A stretch of DNA of 64,000 nt from Acetatifactor muris (GCA_023663635.1 JAMPHD010000001.1:454383-518382); one strand, 5' to 3'. Counted from the stretch's first letter, positions 44,142 to 52,693 are shown. The notes: a model not told the origin generated them from the letters alone. Program-made: numbers and translations.

Positions 44142-45767
44142 ATGACGGGCTACAGTGGAAAAAGTGTGTTTGGCGGTATTGCCATAGGAAAGATCCATGT
44201 CTATCAGAAGAATGAGTGTCAGGTAAAACGGACCACCGTGAGTGATCCTGACGCGGAGATGGAGCGTTTCGCGCGGGCCAAGACGGAGGCTGTCTCCGAG
44301 CTGCAGGCGCTCTACGAAAAGGCGCTGAAAGAAGTCGGAGAGGTCAATGCCGCCATCTTTGAGATACACCGGATGATGTTGGACGATGACGATTACAATG
44401 AGTCCGTGGAGAGCATCATCCGCACGCAGCATGTCAACGCGGAATACGCCGTGGCATCCACGGGAGACAATTTTGCCAAGATGTTCGCGGAGATGGACGA
44501 TGAATATATGAGAGGCCGGGCAGCGGATGTGAAAGATATATCCGAGAGGGTGATCGCCGCGCTCTGCGGCGGCGCAGCCGCCTCCCTGACGATGGAGGAG
44601 CCGGTGATCATCGTGGCGGACGATCTGGCGCCCTCGGAGACGGTGCAGCTCGACAAGGAGAAAGTGCTTTCCTTTGTGACGGTACACGGATCCGCCAATT
44701 CTCACACGGCGATCCTGGCGCGCACCATGGGCATTCCGGCGCTCATCGGCGCAGAGGATCTGTCGCTCGGGGGCATAGACGGTAAAATGGGAATCGTGGA
44801 CGGCAACGCGGGGATTTTTTATGTGGATCCGGATGACGCGCTCTTAAGCAAAATGCGGGCCTTGCGGGAGGATGAGCTGCACAGAAAGGAAATGCTCAGA
44901 ACTTTGATGGGCAAGGAGAATGTCACCTTGGACGGACGGCGCATCATGCTGTATGCCAACATCGGAAATATCAAGGATCTGGCGATGGTGCTGCAGAATG
45001 ACGCGGAGGGGATCGGACTGTTTCGGAGTGAATTTCTGTATCTGGAGAGCGACCGGTTTCCTACGGAGGAGGAGCAGTTTAGGGTATATAAGACCGTGGC
45101 GGAGACCATGGCGGGCAGGAGGGTCATCATCCGCACATTGGATATCGGCGCTGACAAAAAATGCGATTATTTCGGCTTGGAGGCGGAGGAGAATCCTGCT
45201 CTGGGCTATCGCGGCATCCGCATCTGCCTGACCCGTAAGGATATCTTCAAGACACAGCTCAGGGCATTGTTTCGCGCCGGCGCATTCGGTAAGATCGCCA
45301 TCATGTATCCCATGATCATCAGCGTGGATGAGGTCAGACAGATTCACGAGATCGTGGAGGAGGTCAGGGCAGAGCTGACCGAAGACGGCGTGCCCTTCGG
45401 CGATCCGGAGCAGGGGATCATGATCGAGACCCCCGCGGCGGTGATGATGAGCAGGGAGCTTGCCAAAGAGGTGGATTTCTTCAGTATTGGCACCAACGAT
45501 CTGACCCAGTATACGTTGGCTATCGACAGGCAGAACCCGAAACTGGACGCGTTCTATGACCCGCACCACCCGGCGGTGCTCAAGATGATCGCCATGGTGG
45601 TGGAAAATGCCCACAGAGAGAACACTTGGGTGGGAATCTGCGGAGAGTTGGGAGCGGATACGAGCCTGACAGCGGAGTTCTTAAAAATGGGAGTGGATGA
45701 ATTGTCCGTGTCTCCGGGCAGTATCCTTCCCATCCGCAAGGTGGTGCGGGAGACCAAGATTGGATAG
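44142..45767 (+). CDS. ptsI: PTS enzyme I (phosphoenolpyruvate-protein phosphotransferase)
   Basis: Enzyme I takes phosphate from phosphoenolpyruvate to HPr. The 541-residue protein has the active His188 in HGSANSHTAILARTMGIPA and the C-terminal PEP-binding segments GIGLFRSEFLY and FFSIGTNDLTQY. ATG 44142 follows AGGTGG by 5 bases; a GTG at 44133 lies in that site. It closes the fructose operon and is followed by a terminator. Confidence 0.96.
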   Translation: MTGYSGKSVFGGIAIGKIHVYQKNECQVKRTTVSDPDAEMERFARAKTEAVSELQALYEKALKEVGEVNAAIFEIHRMMLDDDDYNESVESIIRTQHVNAEYAVASTGDNFAKMFAEMDDEYMRGRAADVKDISERVIAALCGGAAASLTMEEPVIIVADDLAPSETVQLDKEKVLSFVTVHGSANSHTAILARTMGIPALIGAEDLSLGGIDGKMGIVDGNAGIFYVDPDDALLSKMRALREDELHRKEMLRTLMGKENVTLDGRRIMLYANIGNIKDLAMVLQNDAEGIGLFRSEFLYLESDRFPTEEEQFRVYKTVAETMAGRRVIIRTLDIGADKKCDYFGLEAEENPALGYRGIRICLTRKDIFKTQLRALFRAGAFGKIAIMYPMIISVDEVRQIHEIVEEVRAELTEDGVPFGDPEQGIMIETPAAVMMSRELAKEVDFFSIGTNDLTQYTLAIDRQNPKLDAFYDPHHPAVLKMIAMVVENAHRENTWVGICGELGADTSLTAEFLKMGVDELSVSPGSILPIRKVVRETKIG

Positions 45768-45791
45768 TGCGAGATTTTGTCTACAGTCTGA

Positions 45792-45828
45792 AGGGACTGC
45801 TCAATATATGGGCAGTCCCTCTGTTTCG
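45792..45828 (+). terminator. Terminator after ptsI
   Basis: AGGGACTGC (45792-45800) and GCAGTCCCT (45812-45820) form a perfect 9-bp stem followed by CTGTTTCGTT. The T-tract is short, so strength is uncertain. Confidence 0.7.
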
Positions 45829-45832
45829 TTAA

Positions 45833-45979
45833 TCCCAATATTTATTTAAGCCAGGTTTGCCTTTTCCGCTCAAAGAGCAGTTGGTGGGAACTTGGTTTTA
45901 TGGAATAAATAATACATTTGCCTGGTCGAACGTTGCATGTCTTGCAATAACTCTATTAATATTTTATCTCAGATATTAA
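45833..45979 (+). pseudogene. Possible 3' remnant of a membrane-protein gene
   Basis: An open stretch of 48 codons without a start codon begins right after a stop at 45830 and ends at a stop at 45977-45979. The reading is protein-like: charged and aromatic residues followed by a hydrophobic helix (NVACLAITLLIFYLRY), as at the end of some ABC-2 permeases. It lies at the boundary of the AT-rich islet and touches the end of the secreted-protein gene. It may be chance. Confidence 0.3.
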
Positions 45980-46632
45980 TACACAGATAATTCTCCGCTT
46001 GTTAATGTCTCTTCAAAAGTGGCACCAATGGGGAAGTTCAATATCTCTATTCCGATGAACCAAGTTCCGGTTACAGAGATTTCAGCTTTGACTCCGCCTT
46101 TGGAAGTGGCATAACCACTTTTATGTGTCCATTCTGCTCCAACGAGGCCTGACATATACGAATTAGTCACTGAGATATTGGAAGCCACACCGTTACTATA
46201 TTTGAAACGAAGATCAGCATTTGTCATCGAAAATAAACTCGTGTTCCCGCCACCCCACCATGAAACAGTGTTTGTATACCACCCGTCGGGCTCTATTGGG
46301 GTTGCTGAAAGAGTTCCGACCATTGACCCATTGTGATTTTGCATAGAAGTAGTATTGCACGTGGCAAGTTCAGAACTTTCTGTAACAAGCTGTTTCAGAT
46401 ATGCCTCTGCCTCTTCTATGGAATCAAACTGTATTAGTGTTTTTCCTACCATTTCTTCTTCTGATAATTGTGAAAACGAAATGGTAGTCCCATAATCGGC
46501 AGCACTCAATTGAGAAACTATTTCATCCGCTTCCATTGTATTTTCAGAATGCTGTTCTGCCGCAAAAGCAGTAGTGCTAATGCCTAATGTCATTATTGCT
46601 ATCAATAGAAAAGCTATAATTTTTTTGTACAT
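45976..46632 (-). CDS. Secreted protein of unknown function
   Basis: This 218-residue protein has a clear signal peptide (MYKKIIAFLLIAIMTLGIST, cleavage probably after TAFA). The mature part has a charged N-terminal segment and a beta-rich C-terminal domain from about residue 110 with GWYTNTVSWWGGGNTS and GLVGAEWTHKSGYATSKGG. AAAGGAGAGG lies upstream of its ATG. It is AT-rich. No family was recognised; it has no anchor and should be released. Confidence 0.75.
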   Translation of the reverse strand: MYKKIIAFLLIAIMTLGISTTAFAAEQHSENTMEADEIVSQLSAADYGTTISFSQLSEEEMVGKTLIQFDSIEEAEAYLKQLVTESSELATCNTTSMQNHNGSMVGTLSATPIEPDGWYTNTVSWWGGGNTSLFSMTNADLRFKYSNGVASNISVTNSYMSGLVGAEWTHKSGYATSKGGVKAEISVTGTWFIGIEILNFPIGATFEETLTSGELSVY

Positions 46633-46975
46633 AATTTAATCCTCTCCTTTTTGTTTGAATATGACATTCATATATTTTATAAAAGATACCGATTAGCGCA
46701 TAAGCCAATACGACATTAGTTAGGCTTATGCGCTAAATAAATTGTTTTAATTCGCCTTCTCCACAGTTGGCGATTGCACCATAAGTGTAAAAATATTGAT
46801 CCAAATTGTATATGATCTTCGTGATACATAATTATATCCTCTCATTGGGTAATTATCGGCAACAGTAATATGTTGCAATTTGGTATCTCACAATGGTAAA
46901 ATAATTTAAACTTTGCGTAATAATTCTTGAACTATAAATCAGAACAGGAACCTTTGTTTGATGTGATTCGCATTA
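46633..46975. other. Gene-free AT-rich stretch with a perfect 14-bp hairpin
   Basis: TTAGCGCATAAGCC (46693-46706) and GGCTTATGCGCTAA (46723-46736) form a perfect inverted repeat. On the minus strand it follows the XRE gene and is followed by TCTTTT, so it may end the XRE/DUF2975 transcript. On the same strand, short reading frames follow a GAGAGGA site near 46840. They are too short to call as genes. Confidence 0.6.
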
Positions 46976-47200
46976 TTAGTTTTGATCGAATGGAATATCA
47001 CGCCGGAATTCCAGAATATCTCCGGGCTGACAATCTAAAACATCACAAATTGCATTGAGAGTGGAAAAACGCACAGCACTAATTTTTCCAGTTTTCATTT
47101 TTGAAAGGTTCACATTTGATATGCCAACCTGTTTTGCCAATTCGTTAAGTGATATTTTACGGTCGGCCATAACTCTGTCTAAGCGTAAAATAATTGCCAT
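46976..47200 (-). CDS. Small XRE-family regulator, YozG-like
   Basis: This 74-residue protein is a single Cro/C1 helix-turn-helix (SLNELAKQVGISNVNLSKMK) with a short tail containing CQPGDILEF, as in YozG-type regulators. It lies 8 bases after the DUF2975 gene, the usual pairing for this subfamily. AT-rich. It probably regulates this operon; other targets are unknown. Confidence 0.9.
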   Translation of the reverse strand: MAIILRLDRVMADRKISLNELAKQVGISNVNLSKMKTGKISAVRFSTLNAICDVLDCQPGDILEFRRDIPFDQN

Positions 47201-47208
47201 ATTTTCCC

Positions 47209-47838
47209 CTATAATGTTTCATCGGATTGCTGCTGCAACACAATGCCATATTTAAAGATATAGCTTAAGCATAGCACAATTCCACCTAACAATGCTAATT
47301 CCAATTTGCTGATCAATGATAATCGGGCGGTGGAAGGCCCCAAAATGAACAGTATAGCAGTTTCAATAACATTCTTATAGACAAAAATACATAGAAGAAG
47401 AAATCCGATGTAGCGCACATGATTACTGCAAAACAGAGTAAACGGACTCTCATCTAAATTAATACGCTGAAAAATGGATTTCAGACACCATAAAATTGCC
47501 GCAGATAGGATTTGATATCCTACTGCTATTAACCAAACTAAACCGAACAGTACTTTACATGAATACTCACCCATATGAAAGCCGGTATCAGTTACCAATA
47601 GAATCAATCCTTTGTCGCCAATATTAAAGCCAACCTTAGTATCGCTGCCATACTGTTCTGTGTAAAATGATGTTTCAGGAGTTATTAATGCGTAAATCCC
47701 ATAAAATAGTAATACCAAAAGCGTCAATATCAAATACGACCAAAATATAAAGCGTAAAATTTTCCCAAGTGTATTACAGTGATTTTTCATAACGATCTGT
47801 TCGTTTTCCAACCTATTCATTGTATTCACTCTGTTCAT
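47209..47838 (-). CDS. DUF2975-type membrane protein
   Basis: This protein of about 209 residues has four hydrophobic segments (about residues 28-52, 92-120, 140-165 and 178-200), and the arrangement matches DUF2975, usually encoded next to a YozG-like XRE protein as here. AGGGG lies 6-7 bases before the ATG at 47838; other Met codons lie at 47820 and later. Function is unknown. Confidence 0.8.
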   Translation of the reverse strand: MNRVNTMNRLENEQIVMKNHCNTLGKILRFIFWSYLILTLLVLLFYGIYALITPETSFYTEQYGSDTKVGFNIGDKGLILLVTDTGFHMGEYSCKVLFGLVWLIAVGYQILSAAILWCLKSIFQRINLDESPFTLFCSNHVRYIGFLLLCIFVYKNVIETAILFILGPSTARLSLISKLELALLGGIVLCLSYIFKYGIVLQQQSDETL

Positions 47839-47942
47839 TTTTAACCCCTACGTTTTAGATTGTAAAATAGTTTTATCGCAAAATATGTCCATATTTGTGG
47901 TATGGAACGGCCGACTGGCCATCACCGTTTTGTGTTTACGAT

Positions 47943-47971
47943 ACTATACCACGCCTATATATAAATGTCAA
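47943..47971 (-). promoter_or_regulatory. Promoter of the DUF2975-XRE operon
   Basis: On the minus strand TTGACA (47966-47971), a 17-base spacer and TATAGT (47943-47948) form a near-consensus promoter about 100 bases before the DUF2975 start. The remainder of 47839-48054 contains no gene. Confidence 0.65.
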
Positions 47972-48054
47972 TAAAAAATTAATGTTAAACATTAATATAT
48001 GTAGGGGCAAAATCCGGGCGTATTCATTTGCAAGCGAAAATCCATATCCTTCTC

Positions 48055-50022
48055 TTATTTTAACCCCTTAGCGTCCTGCAGCGTGATCCCGTTTTGGCCC
48101 AGCGGGATCGCGTGATCAAGGCCCACAAATTTACCGTTCTCCTGCCACAGAACCTCCTTGACAAAATTGTATTTCTCGCTGTCCCAGGTGGTGAAATCGT
48201 CCAACAGCAGCCCGCCGGTGTCGCCGGAGTTGGCGTTGAGGCACCAGAAGGTGTGATTCAGGTGATAGGTGGAGATCAGCTGACGCATATAGGTCATCCA
48301 GGTCAGGTTGGGATCTCTCATAAATCCGCCCCATTCGCCGATGAAGAGGGGCGCGATCTCATTCTCGTGGATATAGAGCCAGTTGTCGTACCAACAGTCC
48401 TCCATCAGGCTGTCATAGGTATAATTTTTCTGAAACCACGGCTGTTCATATACCGTGGGGCCGTAGTCATGGGGAGAGTAGACCAGTTTGTTTTGGTATT
48501 TTCCAAGGTCGATGGGATAGTCGGCAACGGCTCTGAGGTTGCCGCCCCACCAGTTAAAATAATAGTCGTCCGAGTCGGTGGAGGAGTAGTCTCCGCCTTT
48601 TTTCTTGGGATAGATCTCAATGCCCTCCACCAGGATCAGTACATTGGGGTTCTTGGCCAACACTTTGGCTGCGGCGGTCTCCGCCACATATTTCCAGTTG
48701 TTGGCGGCCTTGGAGTCATTCCAGATGGCGGCCTTGCTGCCCTCGTTTGGTTTGCCGTGGGGCTCGTTCTTAAGATCGTAGGCGACGATGGTATCGTTAT
48801 CCTTGTAGCGCTCCGCCATCCACTCCAGCGCGGCATAATACTCCTCCACGGAGACCTTGTCCGTGTACCAGAGGTTTACATTGTGGCCGGAGGCGTCCGT
48901 CTCAGCGCTGTGGATATCCGGCATGACTTTGATGCCGTTCTCCTCCGCAAGCACCAGAAAATAATCAAAGATCTCCAGAGAGTTCATGGAGTTCAATTCC
49001 TCGTTGTAGGCATTGTTGTAGTTGGCCCGGGGATAGTCGCCCGCCGCCCATTGGTTGATGAGCTGTGCGGATATGGGGACGCGGATGAGATTGAAACCAT
49101 GGTCCGCAATGCTCTCCACCGTGGGTACAAGGCGGCTGTTCCAGAGACCGTCAAAGGTGTTGGTTCCGGTGTTGTAGCCGAACCAGTTGACACCGGTGAG
49201 CCACACCTGTTTGCCGTCTTTGTCCAGGATTCGATTGCCGTCGGTAAAAAGCCAGTCGTCGCCCTGTACGGCGTCCCCGGAGCGCGTAAGGAGGGCGGAG
49301 ACGTCGGTGGATTTCTTCTGCCCGTCGGCGGAATTGTTTTGGTCGTTTCGGTTCACGGTCCCCTTTTCCACCTGACAGGACGTGCCGTTTAAGGAGGCGG
49401 ACGCGATGGACAGATCCGAGGCGGTGCCGATATTGCAGCCCAACACCACATTGGCGCCGGGGGCGATGGTCTTATTGTACTCCGCGTTGGAGATGGTCAC
49501 ATAATCCTCATGGGTGGACCATGTGCCGTCCCAGCCCTGAGCCGAGACGAGTCCGTCCACTTTCAGAACCAGATTCCAACCCTCCACCGCGGTGTCCGTC
49601 CGGTTGGTGATGCTCAGCTCCAGTGAGCAGAGTTTGGTGTCACCGTCCGCCCAGGAATTGCCCGCGGAATAGGTCAGTTCATAGGTGCCGTTTCCTGCGA
49701 CGCCTGTCCCGGAAGAAACGGATTCACCGGAGGCGCCGGCCGTGGAATTTTCGCCGTTTTGGCCGGATGTGCCGCTCCCGGAAGAGCCGGTATTTTGACC
49801 GGATGTGCCGGTTTCTCCCGACGAGACATTGGCACCCTCCGCTCCTGCGGCATCGGCGGAAGGGAGTGATTCAACCTTGCCCGCATCGGCCTCTAAGGCG
49901 GCTCTGCGCAGCATATTGTTCTCGGCGATGACCGCGATCAGCGCGATGATAAGCAGCGCGCCCACGGCGCATCCGATCCCGATGAGGAGTTTGGTCGTGT
50001 TCTTCATATTCGCATTATCCAT
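48055..50022 (-). CDS. Membrane-anchored GH5 glucanase with CBM2-like domain
   Basis: This 655-residue enzyme has an N-terminal signal-anchor (about residues 10-33), a Ser/Gly/Thr-rich linker (about 50-110), a CBM2-like cellulose-binding domain (about 112-216, with ITNRTDTAVEGWNLVL and GWDGTWSTHEDYVTISNA) and a GH5 catalytic domain (about 255-655). Glu420 in KNEPHG is the likely acid/base and Glu563 in FIGEWGG the nucleophile. The lack of a cleavage site suggests it stays on the cell surface. Likely substrates are cellulose or mixed beta-glucans. AAGGAG lies upstream of its ATG. Confidence 0.92.
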   Translation of the reverse strand: MDNANMKNTTKLLIGIGCAVGALLIIALIAVIAENNMLRRAALEADAGKVESLPSADAAGAEGANVSSGETGTSGQNTGSSGSGTSGQNGENSTAGASGESVSSGTGVAGNGTYELTYSAGNSWADGDTKLCSLELSITNRTDTAVEGWNLVLKVDGLVSAQGWDGTWSTHEDYVTISNAEYNKTIAPGANVVLGCNIGTASDLSIASASLNGTSCQVEKGTVNRNDQNNSADGQKKSTDVSALLTRSGDAVQGDDWLFTDGNRILDKDGKQVWLTGVNWFGYNTGTNTFDGLWNSRLVPTVESIADHGFNLIRVPISAQLINQWAAGDYPRANYNNAYNEELNSMNSLEIFDYFLVLAEENGIKVMPDIHSAETDASGHNVNLWYTDKVSVEEYYAALEWMAERYKDNDTIVAYDLKNEPHGKPNEGSKAAIWNDSKAANNWKYVAETAAAKVLAKNPNVLILVEGIEIYPKKKGGDYSSTDSDDYYFNWWGGNLRAVADYPIDLGKYQNKLVYSPHDYGPTVYEQPWFQKNYTYDSLMEDCWYDNWLYIHENEIAPLFIGEWGGFMRDPNLTWMTYMRQLISTYHLNHTFWCLNANSGDTGGLLLDDFTTWDSEKYNFVKEVLWQENGKFVGLDHAIPLGQNGITLQDAKGLK

Positions 50023-50073
50023 ATAGTTGATTCTCCTTTGACCCGTGGGGGTTGATAGGGGTTCTTATGCCAA

Positions 50074-50101
50074 AGTATAACATTTTCGGACCGCAATGTA
50101 A
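50074..50101 (-). promoter_or_regulatory. GH5 promoter
   Basis: On the minus strand TTACAT (50096-50101), a 16-base spacer and TATACT (50074-50079) lie about 50 bases before the GH5 start. Confidence 0.45.
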
Positions 50102-50111
50102 ATCAAGTACC

Positions 50112-50139
50112 TTGAAATACACCAAAAATGTTGTATAAT
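50112..50139 (+). promoter_or_regulatory. Promoter of the transglutaminase-like gene
   Basis: TTGAAA (50112-50117), a 16-base spacer and TATAAT (50134-50139) would start transcription near 50146, the same position as the best ATG, implying a leaderless or nearly leaderless message. The only ribosome-site-like GGAG is a few bases before that ATG. Confidence 0.45.
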
Positions 50140-50145
50140 GGAGAT

Positions 50146-51726
50146 ATGAAAATTCTTAAAAACTTTTTTTACGCGATAATCATAATAGTCATGGTCGTTT
50201 GCGCCGGAATCCTTGCATTGGCGCTTTCGCCGGATCTGACGCAGAAACTTTCCGTCATGCTCTATGGGGAGGAAGGGCCTGAAGCTTATCGGAGGAATAA
50301 AGAATCCTCCGGGGAGAGCGGAGAGGAGACTGCGGAGGACGTATCCGATCTGTACGGGGATATATCCGGGATTGCAAACGGCGTGCTGAAATCCGAGTCC
50401 GGCGCGGGCTATGTGGCGCCGCTCAGGGGAGCGATCAATCTCCCGGAGCAGGTCAGCGGGCGAAACGGCTACGAGCCCGTAAACGCGCAGAACGAGGAAC
50501 TGACGGAGGAGCAGGCCGAGGAACCGGGCACCGACCTGAGCACCGGCCCCGTGGGAGACGGGCTTACTTTTGATGCGGCATTTTATCCGTATTATCATAT
50601 GTTGAATGACAAGATGCAGCATCTCTATCGGCAGATCTACGCCAACGCGTTGGAGTTGCGCAATTCCTTTGCGCCCGTGGAACAGGTGAACACGGCGCAG
50701 TTGAAGAATGTATTTGAGGCGGTGTACAACGATCATCCGGAACTTTTCTGGTTGGATACGGGATATTCCTGTAAATATCGTCCGGACGGCATCTGTGTGC
50801 AGGTATCGCTGCTCTACAACCGCACGGCGCAGAATCTGGATCAATCCAAAGCAGAATTCGAGACTGCGGCTAAGAAGATATTGGACGGCGCCGCCGCGCA
50901 GAGTGACGATTACGCCAAGGAGCAGTATGTGCATGACGAGTTGGTCAAAAAGGCGGACTATATGCTTTCCGCCTCCATGAACCAGAGCGCCTACAGCGCT
51001 TTGGTGAACGGCAATACGGTCTGCGCGGGATATGCCAGAGCGTTCCAGTATCTGATGCAGCAGTTGGGCATCCCCTGCTATTATTGTGTGGGGTACTCCG
51101 GGGAGGATCACGCGTGGAATATCGTGGCGATCGACGGAGGCTATCGGAATGTGGATGTGACATGGGACGACACCAACCCCTCCACTTATGACTATTTTAA
51201 CAAGACGGACGCGGATTTTGTGGGGACCCATGTGCGCACGGGCCTGAGCGTGTATCTGCCGCCCTGTGGGAACGGCTACACCGGGGTATCGGGCAATTTC
51301 CTGCCGGAGGACAATCTGGTGGGCGGGATCACTCTCAATCCCAATCCTCAGCAGCCCCTGACATGGGTGCCGAAGGAGAAGGACGACAAGGATCGTGACG
51401 GCGTCAGCGTGGTGGGCGGCATCACCTATGATCTGGATGCGGCCGGACTCTCGGCGGACTCGGTTCAGGACACTCTGGAAAAATATTACGAAAATTGCCT
51501 GAAACAGATGGTGGATCGGGGATCCGGGCAGCAGTCCTTCAGCAATGCCGTGCCCAAGAACGTGTTGGATGAGATTGAGAGAGCCTATGGCACGGGAGCC
51601 TATGAGAAGGGCTATGTGGATGAGGGATTAGAGAAACTTAAGATGGAATATTTTGCCATTCAGATCCAGGTGGAGGAATTGGGCGGCAATTACTACCGAC
51701 TGTACCACAATATTTACACTTGGTAA
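50146..51726 (+). CDS. Membrane-anchored transglutaminase-like protein
   Basis: This 526-residue protein has an N-terminal membrane segment (about residues 5-28), a charged linker and a transglutaminase-like domain with Cys293 (NTVCAGYARAF), His322 (DHAWNIV) and Asp337 (NVDVTWDD), the papain-like triad. It should face outside the cell and could act as a protease or cross-link proteins. It is transcribed divergently from the GH5 gene. The true start may be ATG 50146, the first usable codon after the promoter. Confidence 0.9.
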   Translation: MKILKNFFYAIIIIVMVVCAGILALALSPDLTQKLSVMLYGEEGPEAYRRNKESSGESGEETAEDVSDLYGDISGIANGVLKSESGAGYVAPLRGAINLPEQVSGRNGYEPVNAQNEELTEEQAEEPGTDLSTGPVGDGLTFDAAFYPYYHMLNDKMQHLYRQIYANALELRNSFAPVEQVNTAQLKNVFEAVYNDHPELFWLDTGYSCKYRPDGICVQVSLLYNRTAQNLDQSKAEFETAAKKILDGAAAQSDDYAKEQYVHDELVKKADYMLSASMNQSAYSALVNGNTVCAGYARAFQYLMQQLGIPCYYCVGYSGEDHAWNIVAIDGGYRNVDVTWDDTNPSTYDYFNKTDADFVGTHVRTGLSVYLPPCGNGYTGVSGNFLPEDNLVGGITLNPNPQQPLTWVPKEKDDKDRDGVSVVGGITYDLDAAGLSADSVQDTLEKYYENCLKQMVDRGSGQQSFSNAVPKNVLDEIERAYGTGAYEKGYVDEGLEKLKMEYFAIQIQVEELGGNYYRLYHNIYTW

Positions 51727-51802
51727 TCCATATTCGTGACGGGAAACGGTCAAATGGCAATGTGTGACGCGGGCAGGACTTCTGTCCGGGAGGACGGGGC
51801 GA

Positions 51803-52168
51803 TCAGCGGACACCGATGTGTCTCTTGATCGCCTCGAAACTTTCCTTGCTGATGACGTGCTCAATGCGGCAGGCATCCTCCGTGGCGATGGTCTCGTCCA
51901 CTCCGAGTTTGACCAACCAGGAGGAGAGCAGTTCATGGCGTTCATAGATCATCTCGGCGATCTCCCTGCCGGACTCCGTCAGGTAGATAAAGCCTTCCTT
52001 GGTCACAGTGATATGGTTGGCCTCCCTGAGATTCTTCATGGCCACGCTGACGCTGGACTTCTTGAATCCCAACTCGGCGGCGATGTCCACGGAGCGCACC
52101 ACGGGATTTCTCCTGCTGAGGATCAATATGGTTTCCAGATAATTTTCTGCGGATTCGTTTGTCTTCAT
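51803..52168 (-). CDS. DtxR-family metal-dependent regulator
   Basis: This 121-residue protein has an N-terminal winged helix (VRSVDIAAELGFKKSSVSVA) and a dimerisation/metal-binding part with HELLSSWLVKLGV, DACRIEHVIS and a C-terminal His. It lacks the SH3-like domain of longer DtxR proteins. ATG 52168 is preceded by AGAGG. Longer in-frame readings run into palindromic DNA and are not coding. It probably senses iron or manganese; a palindrome over the neighbouring promoter at 52472-52487 is a candidate target. Confidence 0.92.
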   Translation of the reverse strand: MKTNESAENYLETILILSRRNPVVRSVDIAAELGFKKSSVSVAMKNLREANHITVTKEGFIYLTESGREIAEMIYERHELLSSWLVKLGVDETIATEDACRIEHVISKESFEAIKRHIGVR

Positions 52169-52200
52169 TTTGCCTCTCATTCCCGCGCTGACGCGCTCTT

Positions 52201-52398
52201 GCCCGATTGCATCGGGCGTTTGCTCGTTAATAGCCGCTCGCCGAATGAGTAAACTCATTCTTCTCGCTGCGGCCCCAAACTCGCAAGCTCGCGCTTTCAG
52301 CGCTTTATTGCCTGCTTCGCAGGCAGCTTGCTCGTTAATAGCCACAGGAAAATCAAATGCCCCTTTCAGGGGCGCTTGATTTTCCTCTGCGGCTATTA
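52201..52398. repeat. Palindrome-tiled non-coding element
   Basis: Five perfect inverted repeats stand side by side: 52201-52217 (7 bp, loop 3), 52243-52260 (8 bp, loop 2), 52291-52303 (5 bp), 52309-52325 (7 bp) and 52347-52385 (10 bp outer plus 6 bp inner). The last three have the same TTC loop. A 16-bp direct repeat, TTGCTCGTTAATAGCC, occurs at 52220 and 52328, and its inverted core (GCGGCTATTA) at 52389. It lies between the DtxR start and the next promoter. It may be a REP/MITE-like repeat or a structured RNA. A computational reading frame crosses it, but no start or conservation supports coding. Confidence 0.75.
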
Positions 52399-52455
52399 TA
52401 TCATATTTCCGGATGGGGGGCAAACAAAAAATGGGATATGACTTTGTCTGCGGCC

Positions 52456-52487
52456 TTGACATTGGACAAAAGTTAGTCTATACTAAC
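52456..52487 (+). promoter_or_regulatory. Promoter with candidate metal-regulator operator
   Basis: TTGACA (52456-52461), a 17-base spacer and TATACT (52479-52484) form a near-consensus promoter. GTTAGT-N4-ACTAAC (52472-52487), a perfect palindrome, covers the -10 box. It resembles DtxR-family operators (TTAG...CTAA type). The adjacent DtxR-family gene encodes the obvious candidate repressor. Confidence 0.65.
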
Positions 52488-52537
52488 CATGAGCGGAGGA
52501 ATAGAGCGGAGGCATAGGTCAAAGGAGGTTGGCGAAT

Positions 52538-52693
52538 ATGAATATCGGAACGATCGCGGTGTTGCTTATCCTGTGTGTGATCGTGGCTTTAGTGGTCAGG
52601 AGTATGGTCAGGGACAAGAAGAGCGGAAAGTCTTTACAGTGCGGCATGGATTGCAAAAATTGCAGCGGGCATTGCTCAGGAACCGGCCGATAG
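52538..52693 (+). CDS. FeoB-associated Cys-rich membrane protein
   Basis: This 51-residue protein begins with one hydrophobic helix (IGTIAVLLILCVIVALVV), then a basic stretch and a Cys-rich tail (CGMDCKNCSGHC). This is the pattern of the small membrane proteins usually encoded after feoB. AAAGGAGG lies 9 bases before ATG 52538. No feoA or feoB gene is in the window, so it is an orphan here. It has its own strong promoter with a metal-type palindrome and a terminator overlapping its stop. Confidence 0.85.
   Translation: MNIGTIAVLLILCVIVALVVRSMVRDKKSGKSLQCGMDCKNCSGHCSGTGR

Noticed and set aside
46740..46850. Minus-strand short peptide after a GAGAGGA site
   Set aside because: It is under 40 codons with biased composition and no family resemblance, so not called as a gene.
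48094..49392. Forward reading frame of 432 codons
   Set aside because: It is the reverse of the GH5 gene, whose catalytic residues are clear.
52169..52462. N-terminal extension of the DtxR-family frame
   Set aside because: It translates the palindromic element, and the ATG at 52168 has a proper ribosome site and the usual family length.
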